DNA from: Isoetes taiwanensis
Taxonomy: Eukaryota > Streptophyta > Lycopodiopsida > Isoetales > Isoetaceae
Assembly: GCA_021234155.1 (NCBI GenBank)
Contig: JAJEKV010000028.1
Location: 7,078,163-7,142,162, forward strand
Reading direction: 5' to 3'
DNA length: 64,000 nucleotides
Positions 33,890 to 49,129 of the stretch are shown here, one piece after another; position 1 is the stretch's first letter, and the number at the start of each line of letters is the position of its first letter. The notes under the pieces were generated by a model. That model had not been told where the DNA came from. It ran no database searches and saw nothing but the letters and a program-made list of their open reading frames with translations. The position numbers and the translations under genes are program-made.

Positions 33890-34475
33890 TTACCCAAACA
33901 TCATTTGCAGTTGTTCTGCTGAAACTCGGTGGGTTTACGTTTAAAACCACTTTTAGCGTATTGTTGCCATTTACCCGTTACGCAATCATCACATTTGCGC
34001 GAGCTTCAGGGTTAAGCCCTTTGTGCGCCTTGTGTTTCTGCAATGCGTAAACTTTGTTTGAGGGTGGACTCTAACCTATCAAATAGTTGATTAATGCGCA
34101 CTTGTAAACGTGTGGGTCTTCTTACTACTAGGCATCGCCTATCAATACACGCGCTATGCCAGGGTTTTTCTTACAAACATCAGTAACACTTTGTATGGTT
34201 CTGTTTGTTTTAATCCATCGGTTTCTTCGGCGCTTATTTGTTAATTAAGCCAAACAAACTTTGTCTAATAAACTCAATCAGCCTCTTCAAACATTTGTAC
34301 TTTGCCAGCAAAGTGTCTACAAAGCGCCGCTCTGAAACCCCAAGTTTGGCCATGCCAATAAAGCAGTGGTTATTTTTTCTTGTTTTGGTGCTTCTAGCAT
34401 TTTGGCTAATGTTTCCAAAATTTGTAGTTTGCGTTCACCTGGTTTTGCTGCTGCTGTTTCTTTACCTCAATTCAT
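33890..34475 (-). CDS. slmA: Nucleoid occlusion factor SlmA (TetR family)
   Basis: TetR-fold DNA-binding protein that blocks Z-ring formation over the nucleoid. The ATG at 34,475-34,473 starts it. KPGERKLQILETLAKML lies over 34,380-34,440, the helix-turn-helix (ITTA, then LGVSE, then an AxYRHFASK-like segment) over 34,290-34,370. The end reads QQYAKSGFKRKPTE and then QMMFG before TAA at 33,892-33,890. About 195 residues, the family size. Its start overlaps the stop of the upstream nucleotidase gene. Confidence 0.88.
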
Positions 34476-35125
34476 ACTTCTGTGTAATTTTTTAATGCAT
34501 TAATCTGAATATCCACGTATTTCTGGCTTATGGGCGCCTACTTACATATACTGTTTTCATGCCCAAACGCTTTGCTGTCATCAAGGTTTCTGCACTGTCT
34601 TTCTAGCATGGTGCAACTACTTGGTTTTGCAATCTATGGTGGTCTAACATTTGCCTAAAACCTCTTATCGAGGGCTTAGGGTGAAACCCTGATGATTCTA
34701 CGGTAAAGGTATGGGCAAATAAATCTGTAATACCTAAGGTATTTAACACACTTAAGGTATAGAAGCGTTTAAAGTACTGGTAAACACCACCTTGCGCCCT
34801 TTAGCTGATTAATTAAATGCCTTAAGCCTTTAATTTGTTGCGCCATTTCAGCCAATTGCTGTCATCATGCGCGCCTTTAAAAGTGATGGGGGTTGACACG
34901 ATGATGCCGCATTAAGCCTTTTGCTGTAGCCCCATAAATCTGCCAGTAGTGTTGTCGCAGCTTAAAACGCAGCTTCTTTCCATCTAGGCTTAAATGCTGC
35001 ATGATGCATTCTGTCAGCGGCACGATCCATCAGCAGGAAAAATATGGCTACCGGGTATCGTGCAAGGTGTCATTCAGGTCAAACACCCAAACTTTTGCAG
35101 CATCTTGGCTATACGCTCTCTGCAC
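34472..35125 (-). CDS. Pyrimidine 5'-nucleotidase, HAD superfamily
   Basis: HAD hydrolase of the bacterial/yeast Sdt1-type pyrimidine 5'-nucleotidase group, which dephosphorylates UMP and CMP. The HAD motif I reads VFDLNDTLHD (35,063-35,093, first Asp the nucleophile). A YGATAKGLM-type cap segment (34,890-34,930) and KVVFTS (about 34,785-34,800) as motif II follow. The motif III region lies near 34,610-34,660. The start is probably the GTG at 35,125, overlapping the upstream transferase stop. It ends in an ATGA overlap with slmA, so the two are likely cotranslated. In betaproteobacteria this pairing with slmA and argB is common. Confidence 0.82.
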
Positions 35126-35722
35126 GTTGTTTGGCAGGGCGCTGGCTGGCACGCTTATAGTAAGTCAACAAAAGTAGGGGCTGCTCGGTACAGTTTTGGC
35201 CACTAAATATACTAAACCCCAAGTGAGCGCATAAGTAATATCAGTAGCAGTAAACTGCTCACCACAAATATAAGTGTTTTGTCTAAGATGTTCTTCAAGC
35301 GTGGCAAGGCCAGTTCCAGTGAACTAAAGCCTAAAAAACCCTTTTGGCAGGCGTGCTATGGGTGGTGTCAGGCGTTTGCCAGCCTAAAAATTTGCAGTGG
35401 TGGCCGCTTCCAGTGGCCTGCAATAAAGACCCTAACGAAAAAAAGCGGCACGCTCTGGTGTGCCTTGGGGTGGAATGAACCCCTTTTCAGCAAAAGTATC
35501 GGCTAAATAGGTCAAAATGGCGATGTCAGCAATTATAGCGTCACTCATGTTTGAGCGCAGGTACCTTTACCCATGGGGTTAATTTTAAGTATTCTGCGGA
35601 TTCTGCGGACAAACCGTAATCAATCCATTCAATTTGATAGGGTTCGCCAAGTTCTTCAAGCATCCAATGCAATAATTGCGCCCACGGGACATTTTGTTCG
35701 TATATAAAATTATCTCAGACAT
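35109..35722 (-). CDS. Glutathione S-transferase family protein
   Basis: Cytoplasmic GST-like protein. The ATG at 35,722 leads into a thioredoxin-fold N-domain: VPWAQLLHWMLEELGEPY (35,640-35,695), then NPMGKVPAL-like sequence (35,570-35,590) with the conserved cis-Pro, then an SDAIIADIAILTYLAD segment (35,500-35,550). The C-terminal helical domain carries the ATDITYALTWGLVYL stretch (35,205-35,255). It ends QRAES-like before TAG at 35,111-35,109. Substrate not predictable. It sits between argB and the nucleotidase gene. Confidence 0.8.
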
Positions 35723-35754
35723 GCGCACATCCTGTGGTTGATCCAACTTAGCCC

Positions 35755-36659
<905 letters not shown>

Positions 36660-36767
36660 GAGGTCTTCAGTCAATTTATAGGCAATTATTTTTAAATATT
36701 TTATATGGAAAAAGACAAGTCTAGCGGTGATAAGGATGATACTAATTCAATAAAATTATTAGATACA

Positions 36768-38426
36768 ATGGCAAGCGACATTGATACTGTACAGCACGCT
36801 AAGATGCTAAGAGTGGATGAAATTGTTGCCCAATTGGTTTGCTAGAGTCTGCCGTTGAAATGTATGGGTACTATAAGGCCAAAATAGATGTTGAATCACT
36901 CAAACAAATACATCAGCAACCAGGATGGGCAATTGATTTTAGTCACTGCCATTAGCCCTACACCAGCGGGTGAAGGTAAAACCAACACAGTTGGTTTGGG
37001 CGATGCCCCTAATTTTATTGGTAAAAGCCATGGTGTGTCAAGCGAGCCATCGCTAGGCCCCGTGCGTTTGGAGGAAAAGGTGGTGCGGCGGGCGGCGGCA
37101 TGCAAGTAGTGCCTGCGGAAGACATTAATCTGCATTTTACGGGTGATTTTTCCGCGATTGTTGGCGCATAATCTACTCGCTGCCATGATAGATAAACTAC
37201 ATTCACTATGACAATACTTTGCAAATTGACCCACGCCAAGTCACGTGGAAGCGTAATGGATATGAATGACCGCGCCTTGCGCCAAATTGTGGTGGGCTTG
37301 GGCGGCAAGGTCAACGGGCAACACGAGAAGACGGCTTTGATATTGTGGTGGCCTCAGAAGTCATGGCGATATTCTGTTTAGCGGATTCATTGCAAGACCT
37401 TAAAACAGCGTCTTGGCAATATTGTGGGTGGGCTGAAGTATACGGGCAAGCCTGTTACTGCGCGTGATTTAAAAGCCCATGGCGCAATGGCGGTATTGCT
37501 CAAAAATGCCCATTGCCTAACTTGCGCAAACCCTAGAAAATACCCCAGCGCTCATCCATGGTGGGCCTTTGCCAATATTGCGCATGGCTGTAACTCCGCC
37601 ATTAAGTTACCAAACGCTTAAACTTTCAGATTACGTAGTGACAGAAGCGGGCTTTGGCAGACTTAGGCGCAGAAAAAGTTTGTGGATATTAAATAAGCCG
37701 CAAAACAGTTTAAAACCGGCGGCTTGCGGTAGTGGCCACCATTCGCGCGCTTAAATATCACGGTGGGGCTGGAACTGCCAGACATTAACCAAGAAAATTT
37801 AACCGCGCTTAAAGCAGGATTGGTCAATTTAGAAAACATTCAAAAACGTGTCACTCCAACATTATGGTTTAGCGGCGGTGGTAGCCATTAATCGCTTTAA
37901 CCAAGATACCGAGGCAGAAATTGCGCTAGTGAAAGACACCATGGCTAAACAAGGGGTGAATGTAGTGCTGGCAGAGCACTGGGCCAAAGGCGGCAGTGGG
38001 CGCGGCAGAGCTGGCGCATGAGGTGGGTAAAACTGGTTGAAAACAAAATATCTACCGTTAAGTTTGTGTATGAAGACGCAGATAGCCTGTGGGAGAAATG
38101 CGCAAACTCGCCACCAAAGCGTATGGCGCGGTTGATATTCACGCACCACGCCGCGTAAAAGTGCTGATAGACAGCCAGAGGCCGATGGCTGCGGGCATTA
38201 CCCCATATGTGTAGCCAAAACGCAATATTCATTTTCTACCGATGCCGCGGTGCGCGGTGCGCCCACTGGGCATATTGTCACCATACGCGCGTGGCGCTTA
38301 AGCGCAGGCGCAGAGCTTCATTGTGATGATTTGCGATGACATTATGACCATGCCCGGCTTGCCTAAGAACCCTGCGCTGTGCGTATAGATATTGATGAAA
38401 CAGGCAAAGTGGTGGCTTGTTTTTAA
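36768..38426 (+). CDS. fhs: Formate-tetrahydrofolate ligase
   Basis: Makes 10-formyl-tetrahydrofolate from formate, THF and ATP; a one-carbon enzyme that fits a methylotroph. The ATG at 36,768 opens MASDIDTVQ, the usual N-terminus; an in-frame-looking ATG at 36,705 would add about 20 residues. TPAGEGKT (36,959-36,984) is the P-loop, EPSLGP (37,046-37,063) follows, the MDMNDRALR segment is at 37,258-37,285, HGGPFANIAHG-like sequence at 37,556-37,590, and GFGADLGAEKF-like sequence at 37,650-37,680. The end reads MTMPGLPK (38,346-38,369) and then GKVVACF before TAA at 38,424-38,426. About 550 residues, normal. Confidence 0.95.
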
Positions 38427-38485
38427 GGCCTGAGCTAAGACTTCAGCGCCATTCTAGAGCAATCCAACGTTCATGCCCCAATCCG

Positions 38486-39793
38486 CTAAGACCGCAACTC
38501 TTCAATATCAAGCTTGGCAACCGTTCTAAGAGGGTCAGTCTGTGATGGACCGCCAATTATAGTAGTCAACTCACGCCTAAATACTTCCTCTGGAGTAATT
38601 TTACCTGCAACTGTGATGTTCAATCTAGCTTGCATAAACTATAATGGCTGCTGCTAAGTTCGAGTTGTTGAAAGTTCTAGTTAAACCAGACCCTAAAATC
38701 CGAATTCCAACACGGTTTTCGGGTGTGGCCCTAACTGGAAACCATGCGCTTACTCCCAGGAGGGATTGATGTGGGACTTGGGCCTGAACTTCCACGAGTG
38801 ATGCCTGCAAGAAGTTCGGTAATCTGACCATAAAGCGGATAAAGTTGTGCATAGAAGTTCTTCGACTCTTTGGTGTGCTTTTGAACTCAGGCGTAAATTT
38901 TCTCGGTTTTGACTTGTGCACGAGCTCCCCAGCAACATCATCCCCAATCTCTTCCAGTAGGGATCGTATTATCCGAGTTGTTTGATTCTTTTTGTAGACA
39001 ATTTGTTGCTCAATCCAAGCATTTAGCTCATTGAGAAACAAGTTCATTGATGGACGGGCACAGCTTCTGATAGCTACATTACCTCAAGTAACTGGTCCAG
39101 TTCTGTCGAGCGTTCAATCTGTGCGTAGTGATTAGCTTACAATTGCGGAGGTCGCGTTATAAGCGCCTGGAATTGGGAAGTTTGCACCCGTCAATAGAAC
39201 CCAAAGAGTCTTGGCGAGTGAGTAGACACGGCGGGCTTTCCGTCAGTGTTTGCAATCCTAGTAGCATCTCTGGCGCAATGAAATGCATTGACCGATGCGC
39301 CTCCTAAAGTGCGGTTTTGTGGCTCTTTAAGCATCAAATTCGACTAGGGCCGAAGTCTCCCAAAGCCCATGATCCATCAAATTGAAAGAGATTACCTGGC
39401 TTAATATCTCTGTGCGTGAAGCCCTTTGAATGTAAATTTCGGTTAGGACTTCTGCGATTGACCGAACAGCAACTATAAATACTGTATGGTTTTGGGTTTG
39501 GTCCTAAAGCGTCCACAAACGGAGTTGCTAGCGCATAACAAACCATGCTGGACTATCATTATTTCAATTTGATGGTATCTGGCTGTCAAGAACGGGGAGC
39601 ACGCTCAGGTTCCAGCTAGACGCTTTCCATCCCTTCAACTTCGTCACGAACTCTGCTACCCCCGGGGTTTGGTTTTTGAGCAACTTCAAGGCAGCTACCG
39701 TTTCGCCATGCTGTACACGAAAAACATGACCATTACCGTTTCTTTTACCTAGACGTCACCACGCCATTTACTGGTTGCATTGTAATCAGTCAT
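38486..39793 (-). CDS. Hanks-type (eukaryotic-like) Ser/Thr protein kinase with unassigned C-terminal region
   Basis: Cytoplasmic protein kinase of about 430 residues. The ATG at 39,793 gives MTDYNATSKWRGD. Kinase motifs in order are a glycine loop with GNGHVF (39,719-39,740), the ATP lysine in AALKLL (39,680-39,700), the catalytic loop THRDIKPGN (39,391-39,417), DFG (39,349-39,357), an A-x-D-V-Y-S-L-A-K segment (39,205-39,235) and the C-lobe. After the kinase fold, a region of about 180 residues (38,486-39,060) contains a basic helix (IVYKKNQTTRIIRSLLEE, 38,960-39,010) and ends DIEELRS before TAG at 38,488-38,486. It matches no domain I know and has no transmembrane segment. The key Lys, Asp and DFG Asp are present, so activity is expected. 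Its partner is unknown. Confidence 0.8.
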
Positions 39794-39880
39794 TTAAAAT
39801 GAAGTAGCTATTATGGACATGTGCCAACATAACAGTTAGTATAGAGACTCCATGAGTATCTTTTTAACAAAGTTAGATAA

Positions 39881-41186
39881 TTATTTAACATGTATACACC
39901 TCATCTTCAGTTTGCTAAACAGCAGTTTGTGAAGTACAACACCCATTGTGCCGCAGCCGAGTATCACAGGTATCAGCCCACTTTAAAGCGAAATGAGTGC
40001 AATTAAAGCTACGGTGTCATTACGCCAGCAAGCCCGTCGATATTGGCCAGCCGTGGCTACACCACATGATAGCCAAAAACATGCTAAATTTAGAATAACG
40101 CCGACCATGGCGTACTTAATGCAGGTGAGTGGTGCGCCCAAGGAGGTTGCCATACGTGCTTTCTGCGGAATGGCGCGCCGGAGAAAAAAATCATGACAAA
40201 GCTGGGTAAAAAGTAAAAGGTGACGATGCTGGCGCACAGTAATGCCACAATACATTGAGCCCGCCCACGGGTGCTTGCTAACCCGTGACAAACCCGCCAA
40301 AGGTGTTCACCATAATCAGCGGGCCGGGCGTGGTTTCGTTCCCCAATGCGCATATCCATCATCCGCGCGGCGCTCAGCCAGTGGTAGTGCTCAACCGCGC
40401 CTTTGGTAAAACATAAGGCAATCGACGGCATAAGCGCCGCCAAAAGTGAGCAGGGCGGCTTTGGTAAAACCAGCTGAGTTGTGTAAAGGTGTTGCCACCT
40501 GGGCCAATACCTAGCGGTAGTATGACAGCCAGCCAAAGTAGCAGCCCAATCGATGCCAGTACGCCAGCATTTTACCCAGCTAAATTGCGCATGAGGCGGC
40601 GGGTAGGCGTGTGGTCATCAATCAGGCTGGAGCCGCATGGCTATTGCGCTCGCGGTATGCCCATTTGATGCATGAAAAGCATTGGGCGCAAAGTGCGACC
40701 CTGACGCCCAGATATGTTGCTGGGCGACAACACAATGACGGGGAAGGGCAGTTTAAACACAAAAATCGCGATAAATGCGAATATGGCGATGCCCCAAAGT
40801 GTGAGGATTTTAAGGTTTTATTATAAATGCGGATAGCGTAAAATAACACAATGGCCACCACGGCGGGTTTACGGCAGCATGGCGCGCTGATGCAGGCACA
40901 TGCCCAAATGCCATGTAAACAGCCCGTTAAAGCACAGTATAAAAAACGCAACATTAAACAGCACGCCAGCTACTAGCCCGCCCCATTTGCCGTGCAATGA
41001 GCCAGCCGATATAAATGGCGAGTTGTTGCGCCTTCAATGGGTAGCAACATGCAATTGATGCGTGCAAAAAGCGCTTTCAGAAATCCAGCGTTTTGCTCTT
41101 ACTAAATCATGGTGCATATATGATTTGCCCAGCAGGGCCGCCAAAGCTACGAAGCCTAATTTAAGCCAATATTTTAAACGCCTCAT
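39881..41186 (-). CDS. chrA: Chromate transporter ChrA
   Basis: Polytopic inner-membrane protein of the CHR family, which exports chromate with proton exchange. The ATG at 41,186 begins MRRLKYWLKLGF. The first CHR repeat has PAGQISYMHHDLV-like sequence (41,100-41,145) and LPGPEAQQLAIYIGW (41,015-41,060). The second repeat has the matching GAVEHYHWLS (40,360-40,405) and GETTPGPLIM-like sequence (40,318-40,352) with VNTFVGFVTGW. The C-terminus reads LGCGTMGVVLHKLLFSKLKM (39,905-39,965), with TAA at 39,883-39,881. Two full repeats make this the long-chain type. Confidence 0.9.
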
Positions 41187-41201
41187 ATAAAACTAATGGG
41201 C

Positions 41202-42785
41202 CTATCTTGCAAGCTCAGCACCTTCAATACTTACGCGGTATAAACGAAGCTTTGCTCTGTGGCAATGCGCACGCCTCTCCTCACCGCAACATTGCCCAGT
41301 TTATTGCAATACCTGAGCTGATAATTCCGCTACTACAGCAATGATGGCCAGTTTTGGCATCTAGCTGGCCTACACGCACTTGCACTCTGCCCACGGCTAC
41401 TGGCGTGGGTTTGCACAACCGCATACAGTTGGCCCGAGCTATCGGCTTGTGCTGCAGCTTTTAAGCATTTTTGTGATGATTAGGAAAATCAGACGCACAC
41501 CCTTTTCGCAGTTTCTACAATATCTGAGTTGGAGCCAGCCGCGGGCTTGGTAGTTTTGCATGGCAGCTTGCATATCACCAATGGCCTTCTGCAATTTCTG
41601 CCAAAGAAATGCGCGGGCGGTGGGCAACATTTGGTTGCTTTGCAAAACAGGGCTCTGGCCTCGGCTTCTTTACGCCCCATATTTCAGAGCGCAAGGCAAC
41701 GCCCGATTGAATGTGCGGCTTAAAGTAATCGGGCTGCAGTTGAATGGCTTTTTCATAAAAAACCGAGCGCTTCTTGGTTTTTCTTGGGTAAGCGCAACAT
41801 CACCTAGTAGCTCATGAACGTGCCTCTTTTGGTTCTGCGCATGGCAATGGTTTGTTTCGTTAGCGTCACGGCTTTGCTGTGTCGCCCGTGCTCAGCGCTT
41901 ACGCCTTCATCATGTTTGGGTGTAAGCAGGTTTAGTCGCCATCAGACGCTAACACTTTTGCGCATTATACTTCTTTTGTCTCCCCACCTGCCGCCAGCGC
42001 TCGACTTTTCAAGCTGTTTTTGGTTGGCGCAAATAAATACACGTTCTTGAGAAGGTGGATAATAGCAAATAAGCCTTCTAAAAAGCATTCTTCATCAGCT
42101 TTAAACGTCAAAGGTTTCTTGCATGGGTGACGGCGGCGGCTGGGTCATATAGCCTGCTTTTTCACGCGTATTGCATGCCGTAAAGGCCGATTCACTTTCG
42201 GCATCACGCCCATATTTACTGGGTTGAGTAATTGTGCCCCTAATTGAGGTTTCACCCACAATTAAATCTGGCGTAATCAGAGTTTCGCGCACCGATGCCC
42301 ACTGCCATAATAGCGCCTTGTAGCAACATGCCACGTTCCATACTCTTAGCGCCATGGCGCGCGGCAGAGTGCACCAGTTCATGCCCCATCACCGCAGCTT
42401 AACCAGCTTCGCTTATTCAGTTCATAATAACAACCCACGGTTAGCTGGGCGATTTTTGCCGCCCGGCATAGCCCATGCGTTGGGAACAGAGTTATTGAGC
42501 ACGACAAATTCATAGGGCAGTGGGCGGTCGGACACGGCGGCAAGGCGTTTACAATGTCTTGCACATAAGTAGTGAGCTCTGGGTCTATGATGTAATCGCC
42601 ACCTTGCGATTGACGGCTTGGCGCATAATTCTTGCTGACCAATCGCAATTTCTTGTTTTTCTGATACAAACTGAACTCAGTTTTTAGTCACGGGGTTATG
42701 CCGCAAGCACTTAAAACCAAGCATCGCGACGGTAATTAGCCATAGCGGTAACCCAACCCCTGCCCAAGTTTTTTCTACAATATCA
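41202..42785 (-). CDS. M48 family metalloprotease with TPR repeats (BepA/YfgC-like lipoprotein)
   Basis: Periplasmic or outer-membrane-facing zinc protease and chaperone for outer-membrane proteins. An N-terminal hydrophobic run (LWLITVAMLGF) ends in an LSAC-type lipobox near 42,695-42,760, so it is probably a lipoprotein. The M48 domain carries AWAMPGGKIAINRGL-like sequence (42,425-42,475), the zinc motif in MGHELVHSAARHGA (42,350-42,388, HExxH) and an ESDFYGMQYM-like third-ligand region (42,160-42,200). A TPR-rich C-terminus follows (41,400-41,850) and a last strand-rich part ends at TAG 41,204-41,202. The start is uncertain (ATG at 42,743 or an upstream codon). Confidence 0.85.
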
Positions 42786-42789
42786 CCCT

Positions 42790-43426
42790 CTAAATATAAA
42801 TTGTGCTGTTGTACATACGCCAAAAAACGTCGAGGCTAACCATTTGTTGACAGGTTTGCCCCCTGCGCCAATAAAGCGCGAATCTGGCTAGATGACACAT
42901 CTAAAGGCGTAATTTGCGCAAAGTAGACTCGCCAGCAGGCGCATGGAATATGGCTTCTGGCATAGCTGTTTGCTTTGTTTTTACTGAATGATGATAGCGC
43001 TGGCTGTGGTTCACCGCTTGATTGCGTGACGATTCACTACTATGATGTGCGCAAAAATCTAGCAGGTTTTCCCACTCATGCCATTTGGGCAAAACCAAGA
43101 AACGCATCGTAACCTATGAGCAAACTTATGGAAATTTCTGCGCCTAACTCTAAGCGCAAACTTTGCAAGGTATCTATGGTAAGATTTGCCCCGTGCGCGC
43201 TAGTTCACGTGTATCAAGCTGGAGTTTTGATTGCTTGCAATAGCCAGTTTGACCATGTCGGCACGGTGTTGTGCAGACACTTTTGGTGGTGATTTTAATG
43301 GTGGATTAGCCAGCTGAATGAAGCGATGGACGCTAGCTTAAGTTGCGCCAACAACTGCTCTGCTAAATGCAGATGGCCGATGTGCACGGATTAAATAAAG
43401 CCGCCAAATATGCCTATGCATTTCAT
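42790..43426 (-). CDS. nadD: Nicotinate-nucleotide adenylyltransferase
   Basis: Makes deamido-NAD from nicotinate mononucleotide and ATP in NAD synthesis. The ATG at 43,426 gives MKCIGIFGG. The nucleotidyltransferase HxGH motif (HIGHLHLAE) is at about 43,360-43,390. PAGNPPLKSPP (43,265-43,300), SYTIDTL (43,160-43,185) and LLIGYDAF (43,090-43,120) follow. The C-terminal SSxIR-type motif is at 42,880-42,905. About 210 residues. It ends at or just before the metalloprotease gene; the exact stop is obscured. Confidence 0.9.
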
Positions 43427-43504
43427 GGAGTGCAAAGCAAACAGTTAGCCGTCTGAGTTGCACTCGTATTGAGGTGCACTAAGCATGCTTGCTTTAACTG
43501 CGCA

Positions 43505-44727
43505 TCACAATGCTGGCACGATGTATTTAAGCGAAGTAAGCCCTTCTAAGCCTAATTGGCCACGTGCGTAGCTTGTCGGTTGAAATGCCGATTTCTGCGC
43601 CCAAGCCATATTCAAAGCCATCAGCAAAGCGCGTACATTTACCATCACGCTACTTGAATCTACCTCACGCAAGAACTGGCGCGCTTTGGTGTAGTTTTCT
43701 GTGACAATAGCCTCAGTATGTTGGCTAGAATATTGGTTAATGTGGGCTATCGCTTCATCTAAGCCGTCAACCACTTTGCATGAAATAATCGCTAAATATC
43801 TGGTGTAATAATCTTCTTCAGTGGCAGTTTTTGCTCTTTACCAACGCACAGGTTTCTGCACAGCCACGCATTTCAATACCTTTTATTCATGAGCATTTGG
43901 GCAAGTTTTGGTAAAGCTTTGGCTGCAATGTAAAGCGCCACGAGTAAAGACTCCTGGCTGTGTTGCAAGTACCCAAACGCTGGGTTTTGCTGTTTTCTAA
44001 AATACGCACGGCTTTATCTAAATCGGCATCATCATCCACATACAATACGGCAACGCCATCCAAATGCTTAATGATTGCGGAATCCGCGCCCCGTTGCTAA
44101 TGCGCCCAATCAGCCTTATTGCCGCGTGGCACAATGACGTCCACGCATTGCTTCATGGTAATCAATTCAATTGACGGCGGTCTGTGGTTTCAAACGACCA
44201 CCACCGCAGATTTAGGTGTCGCTTGCTCCAAACCTTGATGTCTATTTGCCAAGGCTTGATTACAATGGATTGCCCTCACTACCGCTAATACGCAAAATAC
44301 AGGCATTGCCAGATTTTAATGCACAAACCAGCCGCATCTACCGTTACATTAGGGCGTGCCTCGTAAATAATGCCACGACTCAGCGGCACGCGCATTTGGC
44401 CAATTTGAATGCCAATTTGGGCGGTATTTAAAAATTGCCTATTTCACCAATGGGGTCTGTAGGCTGGCGATTTAGTTGGAGACCTTCTACCATGGTGTCG
44501 ATGGATTTATTTCGTGAGTGTCAGGCGATCAAGCATGGTATCTTCCATGCCAGCGGTTTTGGCCGCCGCAAGGTCTGGTTGGCATCGAGCAAAGATTGTT
44601 TTTCGCTGAATTAGCGGCGATGTTTAATAAAGCTTGATTTTTAGTATTGGTATCGGCTTTGGCCATGGCGCGCGACATAGGCCATGCTTCTTTTGCCTAA
44701 ATTTTGTATGTATTCTTGAATGTTCAT
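43505..44727 (-). CDS. proA: Gamma-glutamyl phosphate reductase
   Basis: Second step of proline synthesis: reduces gamma-glutamyl phosphate with NADPH. The ATG at 44,727 (MNIQEYI) overlaps the holA stop. A DPIGEIG piece (44,440-44,460) and RPNV-like sequence mark the N-domain. The catalytic Cys region, usually N-x-x-E-x-C-N, lies near 43,860-43,890 in a broken stretch. The last 270 bases are one clean frame: [20 protein letters not shown] (43,685-43,760), [15 protein letters not shown] (43,515-43,565), with TGA at 43,507-43,505. Confidence 0.93.
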
Positions 44728-45759
44728 GTCGCTATTTTACCTTGTTTTAGCTCTAACGCGAGCAAGCCCAAAACACAGCCTTGAAAGCCTGCCATGCCGC
44801 CCGCTAATACTCCCCCTTTGCGCTTCTATCAATTTCTGCCAGTTTAATTGTAGCGGCTTCAATTGTTTTAACCAAGCTCCTGCTAATGCACGTTTGTAAA
44901 GTGATTGTCTATCGCCAAAAATGCGCGCGTTCGACATGGCGGTCATGACGTTTTCACTCGCATTTCCTGCTTCGTTTTAGGCCGCACCACGGGCGCATTG
45001 CCCATAACATTGTGGTTGGTCACGCATTAATTACATTTTCAATCTTCGTCTTGTAGGCCTTGTAAAATGCGCGCAGTACGTTCTGGTTCGCCAGCCAACA
45101 CGGCCTCGCCACCAAGCTGAAAAGCATCGCGAGAAACATTTAAAAGTGCAGATTTGACATCCGCTAAAGCTAATGTGCCCGCAGGAAAGAGCAGGCCAAA
45201 CTTTTGTATTTCTTTGATGCGCCGCTAATAAATTGCCTTCACCTGATTGGCGTTAAAATTGCAGGGTCTCTGTGTCTGCCTGTTGCCCTTGTGCAGTAAG
45301 ACGCTGTGCAATCCATGCGGGTAGTTGCGCGGGTGCTGTTTCTTCAAGTGTGACCATGACACTGTGTTGCTCAAGGGCCATAAAACCAAGCGGTTTTTGC
45401 TCTTTCCATTCAATTTTTGCAAGATAATGAGCACCACGGTATCTGGTATTGGCTGTTCACACAGGGCTTGTACGCCTTTGCTACCCTAAGCCTGGCTTGC
45501 CTGATGGAATATTCAGTTCTAACAAACGCAAACTAGCAAAGAGCGAGGTGGCTTGCCCAAAATGCGTTAGCTCTGCCATTTAAAGTAGCGGTCTACAGTA
45601 AGGCTGGTAATGTCCATCAAAGCCTTGTTTACCGGGCAGATTGGCGGAGGGGTGTGTTCAACATTCCTGCTGGAGAAAGTGGCTCATCGCCAGTGAATAC
45701 ATAGAGTGGCTTAAGTCCTTGCTGACAATGAGATTCAAGCTTTGCGGAAGGAGTTTCAT
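44724..45759 (-). CDS. holA: DNA polymerase III subunit delta
   Basis: Clamp-loader subunit that opens the beta clamp. The ATG at 45,759 gives MKLLPQSL; QGLKPLYVFTGDEPL (45,672-45,725) is the family's N-terminal signature. ASLRLLELNIPSGKPG (45,500-45,545) and VVLIILAKIEWK-like sequence (45,410-45,440) follow. The C-terminal domain has QGCVLGLARELKQGK (44,735-44,790). TGA at 44,726-44,724 overlaps proA. About 345 residues. Confidence 0.9.
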
Positions 45760-45774
45760 GCAGGCCAATGCGCA

Positions 45775-46301
45775 CGCATTATTGCGGGTTGGATTTAGCA
45801 GTTTACTTGGTTTTTGCACCACTAACCTACGCATGATTTCGCGCACGGTGTCGGCTTTCATATCATCAAATAAACGCGCTTCTTCTGCTTGTTTACCAAG
45901 GAGTTGGGTGTATCGTCATATGAGAAGTCACGGCGATTTTGCACAGTTTGTACTTCACCCCAAGTTTCACTCTCCGGCCGTGGGTTACGCACCCAAAGCC
46001 CACGCGATACAGCAATTCAAAACTCACGCACTCTACCTGAACCACTCAAAGAAAGAATGTTTTGTTGGCTACTTTCACTGACTAACTCCATTAATAACTC
46101 CGCTTTTTCAGGGTCAGTAAATCACGCCTACACCATTGACTTCCTAAGCTCTTTTTAATGGTTTATTGATGGTGGTAGATTTCTTGCATGTACAAAGTGC
46201 TAAAAAGACAAATCTTTCTACGCCACGCAGTTGAAAACCCGCAAAGCAGTCAAATATGCAGCACCATGATTAAAACAAGGTGTTATTTGTTTGTTAGCCA
46301 T
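45775..46301 (-). CDS. lptE: LPS-assembly lipoprotein LptE
   Basis: Outer-membrane lipoprotein that plugs the LptD barrel and helps insert lipopolysaccharide. The ATG at 46,301 gives MANKQ, then a short hydrophobic run and an LTACGFQLRG-type lipobox (46,210-46,250). Later parts show the FELLYRVSW-type strand (46,010-46,035) and the RLFDDMKADTVREIMRRLV segment (45,810-45,880) found at the end of LptE. It lies between leuS and holA, the standard order in proteobacteria. The end is not resolved (45,760-45,810). Confidence 0.85.
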
Positions 46302-46327
46302 GTTTTGAGGATGCATTGAGCATTCGC

Positions 46328-49008
<2,681 letters not shown>

Positions 49009-49129
49009 GCTTAAAACCGCTCAATTTTCAAAACGGAAATTTTGCAATTTTAAGCCATTCAATCCTAGAAAATCAAACCTGGGCTATTAGGCGGGTTTGA
49101 TAGGGTCATGCTGAGGAGAGGCCTTTATT

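Noticed and set aside
40090-40536. 148-codon minus-strand frame considered as a separate gene
   Set aside because: It is a part of chrA in a mixture of frames; GAVEHYHWLS is the second CHR repeat.
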